5,188 bases of DNA from Candidatus Nomurabacteria bacterium RIFCSPLOWO2_02_FULL_42_17 (GTDB lineage: Bacteria > Patescibacteriota > Minisyncoccia > Phycocordibacterales > MFVN01): assembly GCA_001786095.1 (NCBI GenBank), contig MFVN01000027.1, forward strand, positions 1 to 5,188, written 5' to 3'. Shown here in pieces: positions 4,162 to 5,188 of the stretch. Position 1 is the first letter of the stretch, and each line of letters opens with the position of its first letter. A program made the translations under genes and the position numbers. The notes under the pieces are model-generated. The model worked only from the letters and a program-made list of their open reading frames with translations, had not been told where the DNA came from and ran no database searches.

Positions 4162-5188
4162 ATGAAAATCTTATCCATCGAAACATCCTGCGACGAAACA
4201 GCTATAAGTATCGTTGAAGCACACGGAAGCCAACAAAACGCCCGCTTTAAAATTCTAGCGAACCAACTTGCCTCGCAAGCAAAACTTCACGCGCGATATG
4301 GCGGAGTTTATCCGATGCTTGCCAAAAGAGAACATATAAAAAATTTACCCTTGCTTCTAAAAAAAGTTTTAACAAAGGCCGGGTTAAACGAGAAGAAACC
4401 AAAAATAGATTTAATCGCAGTTACGCACGGGCCCGGACTAGAACCGGCACTATGGACCGGCATCACCTTCGCCCAAGAACTGGCATGCAAATGGAAAATA
4501 CCGCTGGTGCCAGTGAATCATATGGAAGGGCATTTCTTTTCAGCGATGATAAAAAGAAGTCAGACTTCAAAAAATCCCCGAAGTCTGACTTCTAGAAATT
4601 TTAAATTTCCAATACTCGCCCTGCTTGTTTCGGGCGGACACACAGAACTGGTGCTTTCAAAAAAATTTCTCAAATATAAAATCATCGGTCAAACATTGGA
4701 TGACGCGGCGGGCGAGGCCTTTGATAAAGTGGCGCGCATGCTTGGTCTGCCCTACCCCGGCGGACCTGAAATTTCTAAATTGGCGGAAGAAGGCCGAAAG
4801 AGCTTAGCCCCCCTCCTTAATAAGGAGGGGGTTGGGGGTGGTAATTCAAAAAATTACCACCCCGCCTCCGGCACCCCTCCTCGACGAGGAGGGGATAAAA
4901 TCGTTCTCCCCCGCCCCATGCTGAAATCTCCGAATTTTGATTTTTCTTTTTCCGGACTGAAAACCGCCGTGCTTTATTTAGTTCGCGATCTTGGCCGGCT
5001 GACACCGGCGCTAAAAACTGAAATCGCGCGTGAATTTGAAAACGCTGTCGTGGAAGTGTTAGTGACTAAAACAATCGCCGCCACGCGCAAACACGGCGTT
5101 AAAACGATTTTGGTTGGCGGAGGAGTCGCCTCTAACAAGCATCTCCAAGAAGAAATGTCTATAAACGCTAAGAAACTAAATCTTTCCC
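4162..5188 (+). CDS. tsaD: tRNA N6-adenosine threonylcarbamoyltransferase TsaD (3' end outside window)
   Basis: TsaD, with TsaB and TsaE, moves the threonylcarbamoyl group onto A37 of ANN-reading tRNAs. I read 342 open codons from the ATG at 4162 to the window edge with no stop. Motifs in order: ILSIETSCDET (3-13), HARYGGVYPMLAKREH (43-58), THGPGL (88-93), the metal-binding NHMEGH (119-124, His120 and His124), LLVSGGHTEL (154-163), GQTLDDAAGEAFDKVARMLGL (176-196), PYPGGPEI (197-204), PRPM (250-253), FDFSFSGLKTAV (259-270) and VGGGVASN (318-325). The C-terminal NDNA-type region lies beyond the window. A normal TsaD is about 340 residues in all, and this one would be roughly 40-45 longer. The excess is accounted for by two insertions encoded by palindromic DNA, 13 codons at 132-144 and about 30 at 214-245. 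All motifs around them are intact, so the protein is probably functional. Confidence 0.95.
   Translation, partial: MKILSIETSCDETAISIVEAHGSQQNARFKILANQLASQAKLHARYGGVYPMLAKREHIKNLPLLLKKVLTKAGLNEKKPKIDLIAVTHGPGLEPALWTGITFAQELACKWKIPLVPVNHMEGHFFSAMIKRSQTSKNPRSLTSRNFKFPILALLVSGGHTELVLSKKFLKYKIIGQTLDDAAGEAFDKVARMLGLPYPGGPEISKLAEEGRKSLAPLLNKEGVGGGNSKNYHPASGTPPRRGGDKIVLPRPMLKSPNFDFSFSGLKTAVLYLVRDLGRLTPALKTEIAREFENAVVEVLVTKTIAATRKHGVKTILVGGGVASNKHLQEEMSINAKKLNLS
4555..4593. repeat. 39-base inverted repeat inside tsaD, in-frame 13-codon insertion
   Basis: Two 14-base arms, AGAAGTCAGACTTC (4555-4568) and GAAGTCTGACTTCT (4580-4593), are perfect reverse complements around an 11-base loop AAAAAATCCCC. Each arm contains its own odd palindrome, GAAGTC-A-GACTTC and GAAGTC-T-GACTTC, so the arms are also near direct repeats. 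The element is exactly 39 bases, begins on a codon boundary, and encodes RSQTSKNPRSLTS (132-144). Deleting it leaves HFFSAMIK joined to RNFKFPILALLVSGGH, which is what an ordinary TsaD looks like. Confidence 0.85.
4809..4894. repeat. 86-base triple-hairpin palindromic element inside tsaD
   Basis: Three hairpins follow each other. The first is CCCCCTCCTTA (4809-4819) with TAAGGAGGGGG (4821-4831) around A4820. The second is GGGGTGGTAATT (4835-4846) with AATTACCACCCC (4852-4863) around CAAAA. The third is CCCCTCCTCG (4874-4883) with CGAGGAGGGG (4885-4894) around A4884. The outermost arms also pair (CCCCTCCT 4810-4817 with AGGAGGGG 4887-4894), so the whole element can fold as a cruciform. It encodes low-complexity Gly/Pro-rich residues about 214-245, between KLAEEG and VLPRPM, where other TsaD proteins have only a few residues. 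The tsaD frame stays open through it. Confidence 0.88.

Noticed and set aside
4822..4828. TAAGGAGG in the tsaD element as a ribosome binding site
   Set aside because: No start codon follows at a suitable distance, and no gene in this window uses a Shine-Dalgarno site; it is part of the palindrome arm.
4809..4894. The hairpins as a transcription terminator or CRISPR repeats
   Set aside because: They lie in the middle of an open tsaD frame, are not followed by T-runs, and lack regularly spaced identical repeats with unique spacers.
4817..5005. A minus-strand open frame opposite tsaD
   Set aside because: It lies antisense to conserved TsaD sequence, its residues are low-complexity products of the palindromic element, and it has no start signals.

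Overview
The window looks like chromosomal DNA from a small-genome, AT-leaning bacterium of the Candidate Phyla Radiation (Patescibacteria), probably Parcubacteria-like. This is an inference from four things: tightly packed genes, very short or absent 5' leaders with no Shine-Dalgarno sites, a pyruvate kinase reduced to its barrel domain, and TsaD, enolase and PyrD sequences that read like those of that group. No rRNA marker is present, so the placement is not proven.

Layout from left to right: a tRNA-Val(GAC) with its own promoter on the + strand (44-119); convergent to it, a minus-strand pair eno-pyk (2143 to 136) with only 7 bases between the genes; divergent from eno, a broken dihydroorotate dehydrogenase gene pyrD on the + strand (2190-2760), frameshifted in a run of seven G and cut off before its catalytic half; a minus-strand glycerate 2-kinase gene (4097-2817); and, divergent from it, the + strand tsaD (4162 to the window end, incomplete). 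No stretch over 300 bases lacks a gene.

Three minus-strand products make consecutive steps: glycerate 2-kinase makes 2-phosphoglycerate, enolase turns it into phosphoenolpyruvate, and pyruvate kinase turns that into pyruvate and ATP. TsaD belongs to the tRNA t6A37 modification pathway, and pyrD would have belonged to pyrimidine synthesis.

The most interesting signal is a set of palindromic DNA elements lying in frame inside conserved genes. There are two in tsaD (4555-4593 and about 4809-4894) and one in eno (1755-1775). They sit where family members have short loops, they leave the reading frame and the catalytic motifs intact, and the eno element and the first tsaD element share a core of the form AGAAGTYNRACTTCT. 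They resemble in behaviour the Rickettsia palindromic elements that insert into protein genes. A second pattern is that -10 boxes lie about 7-10 bases before the start codons of eno, gckA and tsaD, which predicts leaderless mRNAs.
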